Below are positions 1-7,526 of a stretch of DNA of 13,004 nt, piece by piece. The stretch spans positions 1-13,004 of the forward strand of contig DQIO01000278.1 of the NCBI GenBank assembly GCA_020793555.1, given 5' to 3'. The notes under the pieces were generated by a model that was not told the DNA's origin, did not search any database, and saw only the letters and a list, made by a program, of their open reading frames with translations. Origin of the DNA: Methanosarcinaceae archaeon. Lineage in GTDB: Archaea; Halobacteriota; Methanosarcinia; Methanosarcinales; Methanosarcinaceae. The first letter of the stretch is position 1, and each line of letters starts with the position of its first letter. The position numbers were made by a program, and so were the translations under genes.

Positions 1-1
1 T

Positions 2-211
2 AGAAATGCGATAAATGTAGGTCTTCCGCTCATGGAAGCAAATGTAGAGTGCAACGAAGGCGACACTGTTGAGATCGATCTTCAACAGGGAACTGTAAAG
101 GTCAAGGACAAGACCTTCAAAGGCAACAAACTGCCGGAATTCCTGCTTGATATGCTCACAGACGGCGGTCTTGTGGCGCACCGAAAAGCAGAACAACAGC
201 GAAATGGATAA
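2..211 (+). CDS. leuD: 3-isopropylmalate dehydratase small subunit LeuD, C-terminal part (5' end outside window)
   Basis: The small subunit of isopropylmalate isomerase, with the large subunit LeuC, converts 2-isopropylmalate to 3-isopropylmalate in cytosolic leucine synthesis. Only the last 69 codons are present; the frame is open from the left edge to TAA at 209-211. The translation begins [14 protein letters not shown], contains [16 protein letters not shown] and ends with [20 protein letters not shown]. The INVGLP segment, the EGD-VEIDL strand and the PEFLL-GGL ending are typical of archaeal LeuD/HacB swivel domains. A homoaconitase small subunit (HacB/AksE, coenzyme B synthesis) has the same fold and cannot be excluded from this fragment; leuB downstream on the same strand favours the leucine pathway. 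The following gene begins about 70 bases after the stop. Confidence 0.85.
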   Translation, partial: RNAINVGLPLMEANVECNEGDTVEIDLQQGTVKVKDKTFKGNKLPEFLLDMLTDGGLVAHRKAEQQRNG

Positions 212-280
212 CGACCAAACATCGTCAATCACATCATCCATGACCAATAACGCAACGCAGATAATCCAATACAGGTGCAC

Positions 281-1138
281 ATGATATTTCCTGATGAATA
301 CAAGAATGTTGGAGTAACCAGCATACATCCGAATGATGCCAAAGGCAACAAAGTATATTTTTTATCGGACTACATAATCTCAGAGCCAAAACTGGATGAT
401 GGCACAATCGGGTATTCACTATACCAAGTAACAAAAAGCGGTAATGGACTCCTGCAAACCGCTGAATCGATCGAAACCATCGCATCCGGTAAACAAATCA
501 TAAAGTACAAAAAAGAACTTAACATTAAAAACCGTTCGCTCTTGATAGAGACTGCATCACAACTCTGCAAAGGAGATGTGAACACCGTCATCTTCACAGG
601 AGTTGACAAGCATGTAACATTCGTACATGCCCCCGACCTGTCAAGCATCATTGAGATCGAGATCGTTGATGTTGTACCGCCCGAACCTTCATGGCTCACA
701 CATGTTGTCAGAAGGCTTGAAACAAGCGGAATCTTCGGTGATTTCGGTGTGCTGTTCAGTGAAAATGTCATAGACCTCAAACAATTCGAAGGTGAAGACA
801 CAGTATTCCCATGCACAGCATCAGGACTCAAGGGTAAGTACCTTGACTCCGACATCATCACAAAAAACGGCTCACTGGTCGTTGGATGCGAGATATCGAG
901 AACCCTGATCGAATCCCGATTTCCCGAACTTGAATACACGCTTGTGAACATTTGTCCATTCAAATCCGATATATTCAAACCCACAAAACCTTTCATAACA
1001 AGATGCTGCCGCTCTGAAAAATCAGGACTTGTCACCATCAATGATGTCGAGGGAGTAGTGGTACACTGGGGTGCGTCCGAATTCGAGGTTGCAGAGGCGA
1101 TAAGGGATCTGGTTTTGCATGTCAAAGAGCAGGGTTGA
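281..1138 (+). CDS. Conserved-looking protein of unknown function between leuD and leuB
   Basis: A soluble-looking protein of about 285 residues without signal peptide or clear membrane segment. I cannot assign a function. From memory it may belong to an archaeal DUF family found beside leuB in methanogens (possibly DUF7714), but I could not check this. Visible features are a PPEPSWL motif near residue 140, a SGLKGKYLDSDII segment near 185, and a Cys pair (RCCRSEKSG) near 245. No nucleotide-binding or metal motif is obvious. The start is uncertain. GTG at 275 gives two extra residues (M-H-) but has no ribosome binding site; ATG at 281 follows AGGTG (273-277), with a short 3-base gap. The frame is closed upstream by TAA at 248-250. 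The 69-base gap from leuD and shared strand suggest co-transcription, so a role tied to leucine or 2-oxoacid metabolism is possible but inferred only from position. Confidence 0.8.
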   Translation: MIFPDEYKNVGVTSIHPNDAKGNKVYFLSDYIISEPKLDDGTIGYSLYQVTKSGNGLLQTAESIETIASGKQIIKYKKELNIKNRSLLIETASQLCKGDVNTVIFTGVDKHVTFVHAPDLSSIIEIEIVDVVPPEPSWLTHVVRRLETSGIFGDFGVLFSENVIDLKQFEGEDTVFPCTASGLKGKYLDSDIITKNGSLVVGCEISRTLIESRFPELEYTLVNICPFKSDIFKPTKPFITRCCRSEKSGLVTINDVEGVVVHWGASEFEVAEAIRDLVLHVKEQG

Positions 1139-1356
1139 ACTGCTTAATGCTATTGTTACTACTACTAAAAATACTACCACCACTACTATTTGCACAAAAA
1201 AACCGGCGCAACCATATGCGCTTTAGCGCGGCACGTTCCCACATCACCACCAAAACAATATCCATTCGGCTCAGATGAATGGTCATATAAATGAGAACAT
1301 AAGATGATTGGACACAGACCCAAAATATAGTTATTTCGATGAAGATGAAACAAATA

Positions 1357-1450
1357 TTCACCGCAAAGTGCGCAGAGAACGCAGAGTTGTTAACTGGTTT
1401 CCAACCCTCTTTGCGCCCTCTGCGCCCTCCGCGTTCTCTGCGGTTCATTG
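1357..1450. repeat. Inverted repeat of the GCGCAGAG intergenic type
   Basis: The left arm 1371-1386 (CGCAGAGAACGCAGAG) pairs with 1427-1442 (CTCCGCGTTCTCTGCG): 15 of 16 positions are complementary, across a 40-base loop. The right arm continues with further degenerate GGGCGCAGAGGGCGCAAAGAG units when read on the - strand. Dispersed intergenic repeats built from CGCAGAGA/GCGCAAAG units are, from general knowledge, common in many bacteria and in methanosarcinal genomes. It is therefore probably one copy of a multi-copy family. Its role (RNA structure, mobile palindromic element) is unknown. Confidence 0.75.
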
Positions 1451-1683
1451 TAGTCATATGCGATTGGTTTCTTGTAATAAGGACCATATACAAACGCGAA
1501 TTAAACACATTTTAACTGGAATCGTTGTCTTTAAAAAAAACACGATGATTGGTGTGACAGATAATGGAATGTGCTTATCTATTGATTAGTCATAAAACGC
1601 GCCGCTTGCAGCGTGTTGTTGCATGGGCTTCGAATCCATCTTAACAAACTCTTAATTTTATTATGAACATAATCCAACCATAA

Positions 1684-1713
1684 ATCTAATCTAATCTAAT
1701 CTAATCTAATCTA
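1684..1713 (+). repeat. Pentanucleotide tandem array, six perfect ATCTA units (CTAAT phase)
   Basis: Six exact copies of ATCTA run from 1684 to 1713. The array is bracketed by the direct repeat AACCATAA (1676-1683 and 1713-1720, sharing one base with the last unit). It ends 35 bases before the leuB ATG at 1749. A perfect short tandem repeat like this can change copy number by replication slippage, so it could alter promoter spacing or leader length of leuB; that effect is inference. Confidence 0.9.
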
Positions 1714-1748
1714 ACCATAATCATAATCACATGGAATAAGTGAATATC

Positions 1749-2750
1749 ATGAAACTTGCAATTATCGAAGGCGACGGAGTCGGGAAAGAAGTGATCTCCG
1801 CAGCAGTGGAAGTGCTTGATGCACTTAGTCTTGAGATTGAAAAAGTGCTGCTTGAACTCGGCTACGACAAGTGGGAGAGAACCGGTGCCGCGATTACGGA
1901 TGAAGATATCACTACACTGAAAGAATGCGACTGCGTTCTTTTTGGCGCAGTGACAACACCTCCTGACCCCAATTACAAAAGCGTGCTCCTGACGATCAGA
2001 AAAGAACTCGATGTCTACGCAAACATACGACCCATAAAACCGCTTGCCGGTATTAAAGGTGCAACAGGCAGGAATGATTTTGATTTTGTCATCGTGCGGG
2101 AGAATACCGAGGGCATGTATTCAGGTATCGAAGAACTGCATGACGATGTCTCATATACAACGAGAGTCATCACGCACAAAGGTTCAAAGCGGATAGCCGA
2201 ATATGCCTGTAAACTGGCAAAACAGCGACAAAACAGGGTTACCATTGTTCACAAATCCAATGTACTCAAATCAGACAAACTCTTTTTGGAGACATGCCGC
2301 AGTGTTGCAGACGATGCAGGAATCACACATAACGACATGCTGGTAGATTCAATGGCATACAGCCTGATAACATCCCCACAAAAATATGATGTTGTAGTAA
2401 CAACCAATCTTTTCGGGGATATATTGAGTGACATGTCCGCCGCACTTGTCGGAAGTCTGGGACTTGCACCGAGTGCCAATATCGGTGAAAGATACGCATT
2501 TTTTGAACCCGTGCACGGAAGTGCACCCGATATTGCGGGAAAGGGAATCGCAAATCCAATTGCAGCGATACTTTGCGTGAAAATGATGATGGAATGGAGA
2601 GGAGATACAAAAAGCGCTTCACTTGTGGAAGATGCTGTGAACCATGTGATTGGACAAGGTATCATAACACCCGAACTTGGCGGAACATCATCTACCAAAG
2701 ATGTTGGGCATGCCGTTGCTGAATATATAAAACTGCAACAAGAACGTTAA
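1749..2750 (+). CDS. leuB: 3-isopropylmalate dehydrogenase LeuB
   Basis: This cytosolic NAD-dependent oxidative decarboxylase converts 3-isopropylmalate to 2-oxoisocaproate, the third step specific to leucine synthesis. It has 333 residues, a normal length for the isocitrate/isopropylmalate dehydrogenase family. Visible landmarks are the N-terminal IIEGDGVGKEVI; substrate arginines in TIRKELDVYANIRP (R84, R94) and VIVRENTEG (R117); Y124; K169 in VHKSNVLK; metal-binding aspartates in VDSMAY (D200) and GDILSD (D224, D228); and the NAD-loop segment EPVHGSAPDIAGKGIANP. The start is ATG 1749, because GTGA (1740-1743) lies five bases upstream as a ribosome binding site; an upstream GTG at 1740 would add three residues and consume that site. 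The paralogue AksF (threo-isohomocitrate dehydrogenase, coenzyme B synthesis) is similar. The leuD neighbour and lack of AksF-type insertions favour LeuB. Confidence 0.9.
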   Translation: MKLAIIEGDGVGKEVISAAVEVLDALSLEIEKVLLELGYDKWERTGAAITDEDITTLKECDCVLFGAVTTPPDPNYKSVLLTIRKELDVYANIRPIKPLAGIKGATGRNDFDFVIVRENTEGMYSGIEELHDDVSYTTRVITHKGSKRIAEYACKLAKQRQNRVTIVHKSNVLKSDKLFLETCRSVADDAGITHNDMLVDSMAYSLITSPQKYDVVVTTNLFGDILSDMSAALVGSLGLAPSANIGERYAFFEPVHGSAPDIAGKGIANPIAAILCVKMMMEWRGDTKSASLVEDAVNHVIGQGIITPELGGTSSTKDVGHAVAEYIKLQQER

Positions 2751-2773
2751 TCATATCAAAATGCGAAAAGGCA

Positions 2774-2798
2774 GTTCAAGCCAATCGTGGACTTGAAC
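2774..2798 (-). terminator. Hairpin between convergent leuB and arlJ
   Basis: GTTCAAG at 2774-2780 and CTTGAAC at 2792-2798 pair perfectly. Three further pairs (CCA with TGG) extend the stem beyond a single-base bulge, leaving an ATCG loop. On the - strand the stem is followed by T-rich sequence (TGCCTTTTCGCATTTTG), which suits termination of the archaellum operon. On the + strand no T-run follows, so its role in ending leuB is less clear. It sits in the 81-base gap between the two stop codons. Confidence 0.55.
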
Positions 2799-2831
2799 AT
2801 AGATCTACCTGTGCACCGCCATTTGCTTCTA

Positions 2832-4487
2832 TCAACTTATACCAAGCAGTGATGCAACACCTGATGTCGTGACCACTGCAGCCACTCCCGATATCCAAAC
2901 CATTATCACAAAATCGGTTGTTGCGCTAAGCATATTGCCACCATCAACAACACGTATCAAAATAGCTGACAGTAATGAATGTGCGATCATAATAAACAAC
3001 ACCATGAGTGACAACGTCTCAATGCTCCCAACATCGGTATAAATTACCATACCCATCGACATTCCAGACGGCATATCCACACTTGAGAACATACTCTGCA
3101 TCAAGTCCAAAACACCAAGCGAGATATACATCGTAAATCCAATTCCACCGGTTAGACCATACAGCACACCGACCAGACTTGATGCTGATTGATATCGCTT
3201 TTTTCTAAGGGTCACAATCCGGTGAAAATTTGTAGCAATAATATCCCCAATGACTTCCGGTTTACCGCCAAGGTGTGTTGCTTCAACAAACATAACGCTA
3301 AAACGCTGGATAAGATTGCTGCCTGTGCTCGCTGCAAAAAGATGCCATGACTCAATTTTGTCAATCCTTGTTGATAATCTTCTATACAAATTATTCACAT
3401 CATGTGTCAGTGGTCCAAAATCGTGTGCACGCAACGCTTTGAGTGCCTCATCCACCAGACCACCCCGTGCACCGGCAGAACTTCCAAGTGAACGGATGAA
3501 CGAAGGAAAATTCTCATCCCTGCGCCTGATACCTTTCTCTATTTTTTTTGCAATATAACCTGTATAAACAAGAGGTGTAAAAACCATTGCAACCGCAATT
3601 GGAACTTCGATCTCGCCATAAAGATAAACAATAATCCCCACAACCAGACATCCTACAAGGGATATGGGGATCGAACGGTTCAACTTCAATTGATCATCTG
3701 TCATTATTCCTGTTTGTTGCCATATTGGATCCATTGGGACCTTGCTTTTTGCAAATACCACCATGACCAAATCTGTAGCAATAAATGTAGCAACAACAAT
3801 ACTCATAAGCAAAATTGCATCCATACCGGTAATAACCGGCATAATAACTGCAAAAGATGCCAAAAATATAAGAGACATGACCATCGATACAAATAATTCC
3901 TTGATCATCTCAATAGCATAAAGAGAACCTTCGTACATGGATTCGTATTCATTCATCACAACATTTTGCTCAGCACTCAAAAAATCATTAACATCCTCAC
4001 CAGACTGCAAACCATGTGCAAACCTGTCAAGAAAATCCTCATAAAGAATGGATGGTGTACGTTTTGATATGAACTTGCAGGCTTCTGCAAGACTCATGTT
4101 CCACACAGTTACCAGATTATAGATCTTTATAGTCTCTTCTGCAAGTCGCTTGTAATCTTTGTTTTCCGAAACTATCCTGATAATATCCAGTCTTGGTGTT
4201 TGTGCTGTTGCTATTGCACCCATTTGTGTGATATAATAGTGCATATTATTGTCAATTTCTGCAGCTTTGCCATCTGCAATTGATATCGGATAATATACAG
4301 CAAATAGGATACAAATTACCGGAAGCAGTGCAGGTATGTACTGAGTAGGACCAACAAAAAGTGTAGGGAGTAATGCATATAAAATAAACGAAAAGACAAA
4401 ACCAAAAACAATAACAGGTATTGCAAATCGTTTTATGTAAGACATCGGCTCCATATCAATGCTATGAAATGCCTTTTCGTAATTCAT
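2832..4487 (-). CDS. arlJ: Archaellum assembly platform membrane protein ArlJ (FlaJ)
   Basis: ArlJ is the polytopic membrane platform of the archaellum, homologous to type IV pilus PilC/GspF proteins, on which the ATPase ArlI acts. It is 551 residues, as expected for FlaJ. Hydrophobic segments lie near residues 22-45, 50-70, 198-220, 223-246, 273-291 and 293-313, with about three more in the last 130 residues. Between them are two GspF-like cytoplasmic regions, about 80-195 and 318-430; the second includes basic RRRDENFPSFIRSLG and a GARGGLVDEALKALR helix. The ATG is preceded by AAGGTGATC, a near-perfect archaeal ribosome binding site, which overlaps the arlI stop codon. The 11-base spacing to arlI indicates translational coupling in one operon. 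It is the last gene of the operon, followed by a hairpin. Confidence 0.95.
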   Translation of the reverse strand: MNYEKAFHSIDMEPMSYIKRFAIPVIVFGFVFSFILYALLPTLFVGPTQYIPALLPVICILFAVYYPISIADGKAAEIDNNMHYYITQMGAIATAQTPRLDIIRIVSENKDYKRLAEETIKIYNLVTVWNMSLAEACKFISKRTPSILYEDFLDRFAHGLQSGEDVNDFLSAEQNVVMNEYESMYEGSLYAIEMIKELFVSMVMSLIFLASFAVIMPVITGMDAILLMSIVVATFIATDLVMVVFAKSKVPMDPIWQQTGIMTDDQLKLNRSIPISLVGCLVVGIIVYLYGEIEVPIAVAMVFTPLVYTGYIAKKIEKGIRRRDENFPSFIRSLGSSAGARGGLVDEALKALRAHDFGPLTHDVNNLYRRLSTRIDKIESWHLFAASTGSNLIQRFSVMFVEATHLGGKPEVIGDIIATNFHRIVTLRKKRYQSASSLVGVLYGLTGGIGFTMYISLGVLDLMQSMFSSVDMPSGMSMGMVIYTDVGSIETLSLMVLFIMIAHSLLSAILIRVVDGGNMLSATTDFVIMVWISGVAAVVTTSGVASLLGIS

Positions 4488-4498
4488 ATATGATCACC

Positions 4499-6151
4499 TT
4501 ATACAGCGAATGGCAACCCATCGACACCATGTCGATAGAAATTCACCAGGATGTCATTCACTTCGTAATAATCATCAATACCACGTGAACGCATCTCTTC
4601 CAATATCCTTGAACGTAAGAACATATCCTCGTATATCGTCCGTTTGTCCTCATATCCCAATTTTGTAGCGATCTTGTCTTCAAGAATGAAACTGTTGTTC
4701 AAACCCCTGAATGCGTGCGTATCCGTTTCAGGATCCCACTGGAATACCGCCCTTGTGACCACACCGCCGGCTTCTTCATAATATCCTTCGATCTCATCAA
4801 TTGAGATGCATCGCCTAAGGAACTGTCCTTTTCGATAAACTGCCTGCAATATCATACCAACATTAAGATTATCGATAAAAGTCACAGGAACATTGATCGG
4901 GTCACCAGTTAAACGCTGGATCATCTTTGTTATTGCCGATGCGTGGAATGTGGCCAAAACAGGGTGTCCTGTCTGCATACCCTGGAATGCTACCGCTCCT
5001 TCAACACCTCGAATCTCACCAACAATGATATAGTTTGGTCTTGAACGCAACGCCGCCTTAAGCAACGTAAATGTATCTACTCTTGAATCAGGGGGACCGT
5101 CTTCACGGGTGATCAACTGTTGCCATACAGCCTGTGGCGGCTGAACCTCAGCCGTATCTTCAGTGGTATAAATTTTTGATTTTGGATTCACAAAAGACAG
5201 ACATGCATTCAACATTGTTGTTTTACCGCTTGCCGTCTCACCACTAAAGAATATACTCATACCATTTTCAAGTAACATCCACATGTAAGCTGCCATATCA
5301 CAATTAAAAGCACCCCAGTTAATAAGCTGAATAACACTCACAGGTACTTCACTGAATTTACGCATCGTGAAACTGCTTCCACGCCGACTGATATCGGGAC
5401 TGTAAATAATGTTAATACGTGAACCATCAGGCAATGCACCATCAGCAATAGGCTTTGCATCACTTACAGGACGACCGATTCGCTCACTCATACTGCGAAG
5501 CCATTGATCAAGTCCTGCCTCATCACCAAAAGAAAGATCTGTTTCCGTCATGCCCAATATCTTGTGAACAATGAACACACCACTGACACCTATACTGTGG
5601 ATATCTTCGAGATACGGGTCTCGGATGATGGGTTCTATAGGTCCCGATCCAATAATATTTCGCTCAATGTAATACAGTATTTTGTTGTACTCTAACTGAT
5701 CAAGTGGTACAATTTTTTGTTTAGGAATAAACTTCTGCACAAATCCCTGTTTTTCGTTTTCATCCGGAAGATCCCCACCGACACCGACATCAACCGATTC
5801 ATTAAGCAATTTTATGATCAGGTTCTTGAGTCCCTCTTCCCCTTCCGGGACCGGCTCTCTTGAAGATTTTTCAAGTATTTCACTCATAATTAGATCATAT
5901 TTTCTTTTTTCATTCGGAGTGAGTTTTGGTTCAATGGTATAATAAAAAGCTTCACCCAGTTCTGCTGTACCATAAAGGTGAATAAATACCGGATCTCCTA
6001 CAGGAAGAATTAGATTGACATTCTCCACTTCAAGATCTTTCGACAACTTCACAACAAATTCAGGAGTTGATCCTGTCTTTTGCCTGAACTCATTTATGTA
6101 GACTCCAAGGTGCGGATTTCTTTGCAGTGCTTTTTGGAATTCGGGGTCCAT
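4499..6151 (-). CDS. arlI: Archaellum motor ATPase ArlI (FlaI)
   Basis: This is the hexameric secretion-type ATPase that drives both assembly and rotation of the archaellum, on the cytoplasmic face beneath ArlJ. It has 550 residues. The N-terminal half is the variable FlaI domain. The C-terminal RecA-like domain has Walker A GETASGKT at 304-311, an Asp/Glu region (YTTEDTAE, 328-335), Walker B NYIIVGEIRG (373-382) and the His box TGHPVLATFHAS (394-405). All catalytic motifs are intact. Three arginine-containing segments (SERIGRP, PDGSRINI, SFTMRKF) match those seen in the FlaI/GspE family. The ATG follows GGAAGGT about nine bases upstream. It lies 25 bases after arlH and 11 bases before arlJ. 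A type IV pilus ATPase is the alternative, but the flanking arlH, arlG and arlJ genes settle the assignment. Confidence 0.97.
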   Translation of the reverse strand: MDPEFQKALQRNPHLGVYINEFRQKTGSTPEFVVKLSKDLEVENVNLILPVGDPVFIHLYGTAELGEAFYYTIEPKLTPNEKRKYDLIMSEILEKSSREPVPEGEEGLKNLIIKLLNESVDVGVGGDLPDENEKQGFVQKFIPKQKIVPLDQLEYNKILYYIERNIIGSGPIEPIIRDPYLEDIHSIGVSGVFIVHKILGMTETDLSFGDEAGLDQWLRSMSERIGRPVSDAKPIADGALPDGSRINIIYSPDISRRGSSFTMRKFSEVPVSVIQLINWGAFNCDMAAYMWMLLENGMSIFFSGETASGKTTMLNACLSFVNPKSKIYTTEDTAEVQPPQAVWQQLITREDGPPDSRVDTFTLLKAALRSRPNYIIVGEIRGVEGAVAFQGMQTGHPVLATFHASAITKMIQRLTGDPINVPVTFIDNLNVGMILQAVYRKGQFLRRCISIDEIEGYYEEAGGVVTRAVFQWDPETDTHAFRGLNNSFILEDKIATKLGYEDKRTIYEDMFLRSRILEEMRSRGIDDYYEVNDILVNFYRHGVDGLPFAV

Positions 6152-6176
6152 ATTATACTACCTTCCAATTTTGTGT

Positions 6177-6872
6177 TTAACCGACCGCTGCAATCTCTAC
6201 AACAAGACCAACCTTTGGCTCGATCCTAAATCCTATCATCTGTCCCACAGGACCCTTGGCTCCTGTGAACTTATTCACAATAACTGTACGTTTGACCTCG
6301 TTAGCCATTGGTTTTACTTTCAAGCTTATGTAAATCTCACATGAAGAGCGAAACATAGAAGTTACATCTTCACTTAGCTGGCTAGGCTCGACAGTCAAAA
6401 TTATGATCTTTCCCATTCCATTCAGTTTTTTGAAAAATGAGATCAGATCAAGACTTTTTTCATTGTCCACACTGTATTTTATTAGCGAGGAAATTGTATC
6501 AATGATAATAATATCATTTTCGAACAATTCCTGTGCAGTCATCAGACGTTCGATGAAATCGATCCTTGATTTTGCAGCTTGAACTAAGGGAATAACAGGA
6601 ATGAAAAGCAAACTTCCGTTTAATAAATAAGGAGCAATTGGATAATCAAGCGAATACATTTGGTTTATGAATCCTTTTGTTGTCTGCTGTGTTGATATGA
6701 ACGTTACACTGTGTTCGTTCTCCAACAATCCAAAGATCATACGCTGACATATCGTACTTTTCCCAGCACCGCTACCTCCTTCCATGACCACTAAAGAGCC
6801 AGTAGGGAAACCACCTCCAAGTTTGCGGTTAAATTCATCTCGGGGAATCTCAAAGGAACTAACGTTAACCAC
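6177..6872 (-). CDS. arlH: Archaellum regulatory ATP-binding protein ArlH (FlaH)
   Basis: ArlH is a RecA/KaiC-like ATP-binding protein that forms a ring with ArlI inside the archaellum motor; its nucleotide state is thought to control the switch between assembly and rotation. The protein is 231 residues, one KaiC-like domain. Walker A is GGSGAGKST at about 32-40 and the Walker B-like strand is DIIIIDTISSL (120-130), with D125 followed by Thr, not Glu. That is consistent with the weak or absent ATPase activity reported for FlaH. GTG is the start: AGAGGT lies seven bases upstream, and the translation begins MVNVSSFEIPRDEFNRKLGGG, the usual FlaH N-terminus. Spacing is 27 bases from arlG and 25 to arlI. 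Confidence 0.95.
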   Translation of the reverse strand: MVNVSSFEIPRDEFNRKLGGGFPTGSLVVMEGGSGAGKSTICQRMIFGLLENEHSVTFISTQQTTKGFINQMYSLDYPIAPYLLNGSLLFIPVIPLVQAAKSRIDFIERLMTAQELFENDIIIIDTISSLIKYSVDNEKSLDLISFFKKLNGMGKIIILTVEPSQLSEDVTSMFRSSCEIYISLKVKPMANEVKRTVIVNKFTGAKGPVGQMIGFRIEPKVGLVVEIAAVG

Positions 6873-6899
6873 TGTGACTACCTCTTTTTATCATTTTTT

Positions 6900-7379
6900 T
6901 CATGTTTTAAATCTCATCGAATCGGACTTACCATTTTCTGTGACCACACAAACACTGTGATCACCTGGACTCAATGGGCTTGTCGTTACGTTTATAGCAA
7001 GAACATCCCCAGGTCTCCATATCACATACCCATCCAATACAACTGCATTCATATTTTCCGGTGGAATCAGTATACCATCCAGAACAAGATTTACATAATC
7101 AATGTTCAACTCGGATTTCCCCGTATTCTTGGCATAAAACGTATAATATTCACTATTCCACGGTACCATGTCTGGATCATTGATTATCGTAATGTCAGTC
7201 CTCAACTGGTCTGATATAACTTTACTGCTTGCAGATGTTGCCCCTGATATAGATTGGACATTCACTGACAAAACAGAAACAACGCCCATTGCCAATACAA
7301 TCGCAACTATGAAGAATATCATGTGAGTTATGGCAGTTTCGGCCTGTTCATTTTTATAAATTGAGCGTGAGAATAACAT
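6900..7379 (-). CDS. arlG: Archaellum stator protein ArlG (FlaG)
   Basis: ArlG and ArlF are pseudoperiplasmic proteins, each anchored by one N-terminal helix, that link the rotating archaellum motor to the S-layer as a stator. This 159-residue protein has a cytoplasmic start with charged KNEQAETAITH, one hydrophobic segment (about 20-40) and an extracellular beta-rich domain. The AITHMIFFIVAIVLA motif is characteristic of FlaG. The C-terminus HSVCVVTENGKSD closely resembles that of the neighbouring ArlF (HRVKVVTENGVSD), which fits a shared fold. The ATG is preceded by AGGT about eight bases upstream; this AGGT sits in an 8-base motif that is tandemly doubled. The gap of 147 bases to arlF is the longest inside the operon. 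Confidence 0.88.
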   Translation of the reverse strand: MLFSRSIYKNEQAETAITHMIFFIVAIVLAMGVVSVLSVNVQSISGATSASSKVISDQLRTDITIINDPDMVPWNSEYYTFYAKNTGKSELNIDYVNLVLDGILIPPENMNAVVLDGYVIWRPGDVLAINVTTSPLSPGDHSVCVVTENGKSDSMRFKT

Positions 7380-7383
7380 TGTC

Positions 7384-7399
7384 AGACCTGTAGACCTGT
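7384..7399 (-). promoter_or_regulatory. Tandemly doubled ribosome-binding-site motif before arlG
   Basis: AGACCTGT occurs twice back to back (7384-7391 and 7392-7399). Read on the - strand this is ACAGGTCT twice, placing two AGGT cores about 8 and 16 bases before the arlG ATG. The nearer core is at normal spacing for translation initiation. The second may be a neutral duplication or may change initiation efficiency. Confidence 0.6.
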
Positions 7400-7401
7400 T
7401 A

Positions 7402-7436
7402 ATTATATTAGATTACATTACATTACATTACATTAT
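7402..7436 (-). repeat. Pentanucleotide array upstream of arlG, four perfect and three variant units
   Basis: On the + strand the units read ATTAT, ATTAG, four times ATTAC (7412-7431), then ATTAT. In the sense of arlG they are NTAAT units (GTAAT, CTAAT, ATAAT). The array ends 22 bases before the arlG start codon. It resembles the CTAAT array before leuB in period, core sequence, orientation and position. Slippage could change the length of the arlG leader. Confidence 0.85.
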
Positions 7437-7488
7437 GTAAATGATTGATATAAAGTTGATTGTTTTAATTTTTAAATATTATTTTATT

Positions 7489-7499
7489 GTATATATATT
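7489..7499 (-). promoter_or_regulatory. Possible TATA box for an internal promoter before arlG
   Basis: On the - strand the sequence AATATATATAC lies between arlF and arlG. An archaeal start site about 25 bases downstream would give a leader of about 85 bases containing the pentanucleotide array and the doubled ribosome binding site. The whole gap is AT-rich, so a match by chance is quite possible. Confidence 0.3.
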
Positions 7500-7526
7500 G
7501 TTAAACAGCTCCGATTCAAATTCGAA

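Larger units (their letters stand above)
1139..1748. other. Gene-free spacer of about 600 bases before leuB
   Basis: I find no convincing coding sequence here. Reading frames on either strand are short and run through repeats. The stretch holds ACT/ACC triplet-rich sequence near 1152-1190, a small GC hairpin (GCGCT-TT-AGCGC, about 1219-1230), the GCGCAGAG-type inverted repeat at 1357-1450, a short dyad TTATG-AA-CATAA (1661-1672) and the ATCTA array (1684-1713). The length is large next to the roughly 70-base leuD spacer and suggests that leuB has its own promoter. AT-rich candidates exist near 1650-1665, but none is a clear TATA box. Confidence 0.6.

Noticed and set aside
370..1125. Long - strand reading frame opposite the gene between leuD and leuB
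   Set aside because: Ser/Thr-rich shadow translation; the + strand frame follows leuD and has better protein composition.
1122..1589. Overlapping reading frames on both strands across the leu spacer
   Set aside because: Both run through the GCGCAGAG inverted repeat, giving low-complexity translations such as RRERGGRRGRK, and neither has a credible ribosome binding site.
1604..1652. tRNA-like T-arm (CTTCGAATCC) that could be a tRNA remnant or attachment site
   Set aside because: The flanking bases do not form a proper five-pair T stem, and no anticodon arm or acceptor stem can be found around it.
1684..1713. CRISPR-like array from the regular repeats before leuB
   Set aside because: Units are contiguous pentamers without spacers; this is a microsatellite. 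No cas gene is in the window.
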